NCBI GenBank assembly: GCA_027061945.1
Contig: JAMOVR010000095.1
Coordinates: forward strand, 1-52,959
DNA length: 52,959 nucleotides
DNA from: Candidatus Heimdallarchaeota archaeon
Lineage (GTDB): Archaea; Asgardarchaeota; Heimdallarchaeia; Heimdallarchaeales; JAJRWK01
Direction of reading: 5' to 3'
Part shown: positions 50,158 to 52,959 of the stretch, one piece after another
Numbering within the stretch: the stretch's first letter is position 1
Layout: each line of letters begins with the position of its first letter
Made by a program: the position numbers and the translations under genes
The notes under the pieces: generated by a model
The model's database searches: none
What the model was told of the DNA's origin: nothing
What the model saw: only the letters and a program-made list of their open reading frames with translations

Positions 50158-51165
50158 TTATATCTTTTTCTTAATAATGTTCCCCATGAAATAAGTTAGT
50201 AATGGGGGAACTGATTCCCCAACTAAATTAAATTTTTGGTCAATGGTTCCTAAAAAGTAGTGATGGTCAGGATAACTCATTAATCTTGCGTGTTCTCTAG
50301 GTGTAAGAAGCCGATCATCTATAGGGTGAATAAATCTTGATTTTCCCATAATTGTTGGTGCAACACTGTTCCAAACAAGTCGAGTATAATTTCCGTATTC
50401 TTTATTTGCTCCCCGGAAAAACATCAAAGACTGATTAGGAAGTACTTTGTAAATTTGTTCTTCGTACTTTGTAGGAGTCGGTACAAATTCATGAGCATTA
50501 ATTCCATGAGGATATCTTGGATCTGGAAGATCCCCAATTGCTTCTTTAATTTTCATGGGCTTTTTTTGTGGTAAAGAAAGATTAGAATTTGAAATAAAGA
50601 CTCTTTTTCTTGCACTTGGGACACCATGTTCCTTAGCTTCTATAACATTATATATTACTTTTCCATAACCAACTTCGGATAGCTCTTCTTTGATTATTCT
50701 TCCTGTTTCTCCAGAAATAGAAGGGACAACATTTTCAATAACAAAGATTTCCGGTTCTAAGTCGCCTATTAAACGAATAGCATGGAGCATTAACCTTCCT
50801 TGGGGATCCTCATATATGCGTTCTTCTGGTCTTCTTTTTCTTTTTTCATTCGCCGAAGTATAAGGTTCGCAAGGAGGTGATGCAATCACTAAAGGAACAC
50901 GACTTATGTTAAACTCTTTTCTTAATGTTTTTATTATGTCCTCTGCTCTTAGAAGAGATATGTCTTTCTGCCAAGTAATAGCACTTGTAAAATTATAATT
51001 ATAAGTCTCTAAAGCAGCCCAGTCCTTGTCGATACTTATTAATGGTTCATATCCCGCCTCAAAATAACCTCGAGCGGACCCACCACCACCACAAAATAAG
51101 TCAACGAAAGGGATTCTTTCTTTTTTTTCTTCTTTCTTTTCGAAATATGGCAGTATAAATCCCAA
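50158..51165 (-). CDS. DNA (cytosine-5) methyltransferase, no REase beside it
   Basis: FVDLFCGGGGSARGYFEAG, IASPPCEPYTSAN, FVIENVV, LTPREHARLMSYPDHH..LVGESVPPLL. Confidence 0.93.
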   Translation of the reverse strand: MGFILPYFEKKEEKKERIPFVDLFCGGGGSARGYFEAGYEPLISIDKDWAALETYNYNFTSAITWQKDISLLRAEDIIKTLRKEFNISRVPLVIASPPCEPYTSANEKRKRRPEERIYEDPQGRLMLHAIRLIGDLEPEIFVIENVVPSISGETGRIIKEELSEVGYGKVIYNVIEAKEHGVPSARKRVFISNSNLSLPQKKPMKIKEAIGDLPDPRYPHGINAHEFVPTPTKYEEQIYKVLPNQSLMFFRGANKEYGNYTRLVWNSVAPTIMGKSRFIHPIDDRLLTPREHARLMSYPDHHYFLGTIDQKFNLVGESVPPLLTYFMGNIIKKKI

Positions 51166-51168
51166 TAA

Positions 51169-51732
51169 TTACCACCACACATCTTTCCATCCCATTTTAT
51201 AAGCTAATAAATTAGAACCTAAATGTACAAATAATGTCGTAGGAATAACGTAGTATAAATACCAAACAGGATATGAAACACCTACAAGCCAAACAAGGAA
51301 AAACGCCATTAGTATAAATCCTAATTGATCAACTATAGGAAAAGGTCCCCCTGAGGGGATATTTAATCTTCTTTTCAAGAATGAACCAGTTGCATCTCCT
51401 AACAATGCTCCAAATCCAAGAACAAATCCTAACCATAACGGATAAACCGAAAACACTGTTGGAAAAACGCTATAAATTCCGATCCACGTAATTTCTCCTG
51501 AAATAAGACCGCCTAATATCCCTCCAATTGTTTTATTTTTTCCTAATAATCTTCTGCCATCAAAAAAATTTTTTCCGCGGTCTATTGGCCCTAGTCCACT
51601 AGTTATTACTGGGACAGCATTTCCAAAATACGCTGGAAGTATGAAAAGCATCGCTTCTGCAAATTGCAACATCCAAGTGGGATAATTACTCACGATCAAA
51701 GCAAAGAAACCCTCCAAAAAAACATTTTCCAT
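51169..51732 (-). CDS. carS: CDP-archaeol synthase
   Basis: PAYFGNAVPVI..GPIDRGKNFFDGRRLLGKNKTIGGILGGLISGE; FVLGFGALLGDATGSFLKRRLNIPSGGPFPIVDQL. Confidence 0.95.
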   Translation of the reverse strand: MENVFLEGFFALIVSNYPTWMLQFAEAMLFILPAYFGNAVPVITSGLGPIDRGKNFFDGRRLLGKNKTIGGILGGLISGEITWIGIYSVFPTVFSVYPLWLGFVLGFGALLGDATGSFLKRRLNIPSGGPFPIVDQLGFILMAFFLVWLVGVSYPVWYLYYVIPTTLFVHLGSNLLAYKMGWKDVWW

Positions 51733-51786
51733 TTAAAACTCTAATAATAAGAAAAAACTAATAATAATCATGAAAAAATGGAATAA

Positions 51787-52701
51787 TTACTTCAAAATAA
51801 TGCGAAGTCCATCATAAGATAATATTGCATTTTCAAAGATTTCCTTAACCTTCTTTGTTTCCTCATTAACATCTTTTATACGTGGAGAAATATGATTTAT
51901 TATTAATCGTTTAACATTTGCTTTTTTAGCGATTTCTGCTGCATCAATCGTTCTGGAATGCATGTATTTTTCATGCTTATCTGTTTCCCAGTGAGGAAAT
52001 GTTCCTTCATGAACTAACAAGTCGGCATTTTTTGCTTTCCCTACAAGTATTTCATTTGGTTTTGTATCGCCTGAAAACACAATTCTTTTCCCAGGAATAG
52101 GCCCCTCCAAAACTTCCTCAGGTCTAATAATCTCGCCATTAAATTCTATTTCTTCTCCACGTTGTAGCTTTCCCCATAATGGTCCCATTGGAATCCCTAA
52201 ATCCAATGCTTTTTTGACGTTAAATTTTCCGAGATAATCTTTCTCTTTTAATACATATCCCAGAGAAAAACCAAAATGGACTGCAGGAAACCACTCTAAA
52301 ATCCAATTGCCCATGTCTATTTCTCCCTCTTCCTCTTTTATTTCATATAAATGAATAGGATAACGTACTGAAGTCCTAAATAAAATAAAGAAATTTCTTA
52401 AAAAATCAGTTAACCCTTCTGGGCCAATAATTCGGACAGGTCTTTTTCTACTCATTAAATCCATGGAAGTTAAAAATGCTAATAGTCCTTGACAGTGATC
52501 TGGATGGAAATGTGTAATCAGAATTGTTAGTTCTTTTCCAGTTTTTACTTTGTGTTCAATAATCGCTCTTTGAATATCTTCTCCAATGTCTACGATAATT
52601 GTTTCGTTACGAATAATCACTGCCGTACTTGATTGTCTGCGTTCTAAAGTAGGAACTGTACTACTTGTTCCTAAAAATATAACTTTAATCGGCTCTGGCA
52701 T
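51787..52701 (-). CDS. rnz: Ribonuclease Z
   Basis: FLGTSSTVPTLERRQSS, ITHFHPDHCQGL, FSGDTKPNE, HEGTF, HMHSR-like region, INHISPR. Confidence 0.95.
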   Translation of the reverse strand: MPEPIKVIFLGTSSTVPTLERRQSSTAVIIRNETIIVDIGEDIQRAIIEHKVKTGKELTILITHFHPDHCQGLLAFLTSMDLMSRKRPVRIIGPEGLTDFLRNFFILFRTSVRYPIHLYEIKEEEGEIDMGNWILEWFPAVHFGFSLGYVLKEKDYLGKFNVKKALDLGIPMGPLWGKLQRGEEIEFNGEIIRPEEVLEGPIPGKRIVFSGDTKPNEILVGKAKNADLLVHEGTFPHWETDKHEKYMHSRTIDAAEIAKKANVKRLIINHISPRIKDVNEETKKVKEIFENAILSYDGLRIILK

Positions 52702-52959
52702 AAGTAATCACTTTTACTGTTCTAACTAATCCCCCGTGGACTTTTTGTTTACCTGATAATAATTCTATAAATCCTAACTGTTTAAGGTTTATCTTATTGA
52801 AAATATTGGTAGGTAATGCAACTACTATACGATTATCCTTTGACAAAACTTGTTTAATATCTTCCAAAAAGTTTTCGAATAATTCTTTAGGGGTTTCTTT
52901 TCCTACAACTTTAGTTCCCATTGCATAAGGAGGATCAGTAGCAATTCTTTTAATACGTT
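52685..52959 (-). CDS. tRNA (guanine-N2) methyltransferase (TrmG10/Trm11-like), C-terminal part; 5' end beyond window
   Basis: Frame open to window edge: RIKRIATDPPYAMGTKVVG.. Confidence 0.75.
   Translation of the reverse strand, partial: RIKRIATDPPYAMGTKVVGKETPKELFENFLEDIKQVLSKDNRIVVALPTNIFNKINLKQLGFIELLSGKQKVHGGLVRTVKVITYARAD

Noticed and set aside
1-52959. CRISPR array
   Set aside because: Sought because of the CARF regulator; no regularly spaced repeats were seen by eye.

Overview
AT-rich archaeal chromosomal segment. Archaeal hallmarks are Orc1/Cdc6, archaeal CCA-adding enzyme, CarS, RtcB plus archease, UPF0200/UPF0201, a KEOPS Cgi121-like gene and an archaeal-type RNase P RNA. A Rab/Ras-like GTPase and a Roadblock/LC7 protein suggest an Asgard-type lineage (inference only). 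The left edge (1-4.8 kb) looks like a defence island: an SF1 helicase C-terminus, a wHTH-like protein and a two-HKD PLD nuclease, then a frame-broken PIN/NYN-type RNase pseudogene hidden on the minus strand, then an orphan CARF-wHTH regulator. The rest is mainly housekeeping and membrane genes. Main non-gene signals: (i) six dispersed 165-260 bp relics shaped like IS200/IS605 ends or omega-RNAs (14.2, 22.4, 24.8, 31.2, 41.8 and 49.9 kb), with no tnpA/tnpB in the window. Two are near-identical and keep an in-frame tnpB-like C-terminus; five have TTAA on the left flank and one supplies the archease stop codon. (ii) A hidden, multiply frameshifted DNA-methyltransferase pseudogene at 13.74-14.24 kb. 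(iii) An RtcB interrupted at its active-site Cys by a ~502-aa intein with decayed LAGLIDADG motifs. (iv) A BshC-BshA-BshB bacillithiol-type cluster, unexpected in an archaeon. (v) A GcvH-like protein lacking the lipoyl lysine. All calls come from reading the sequence; no database search was run.
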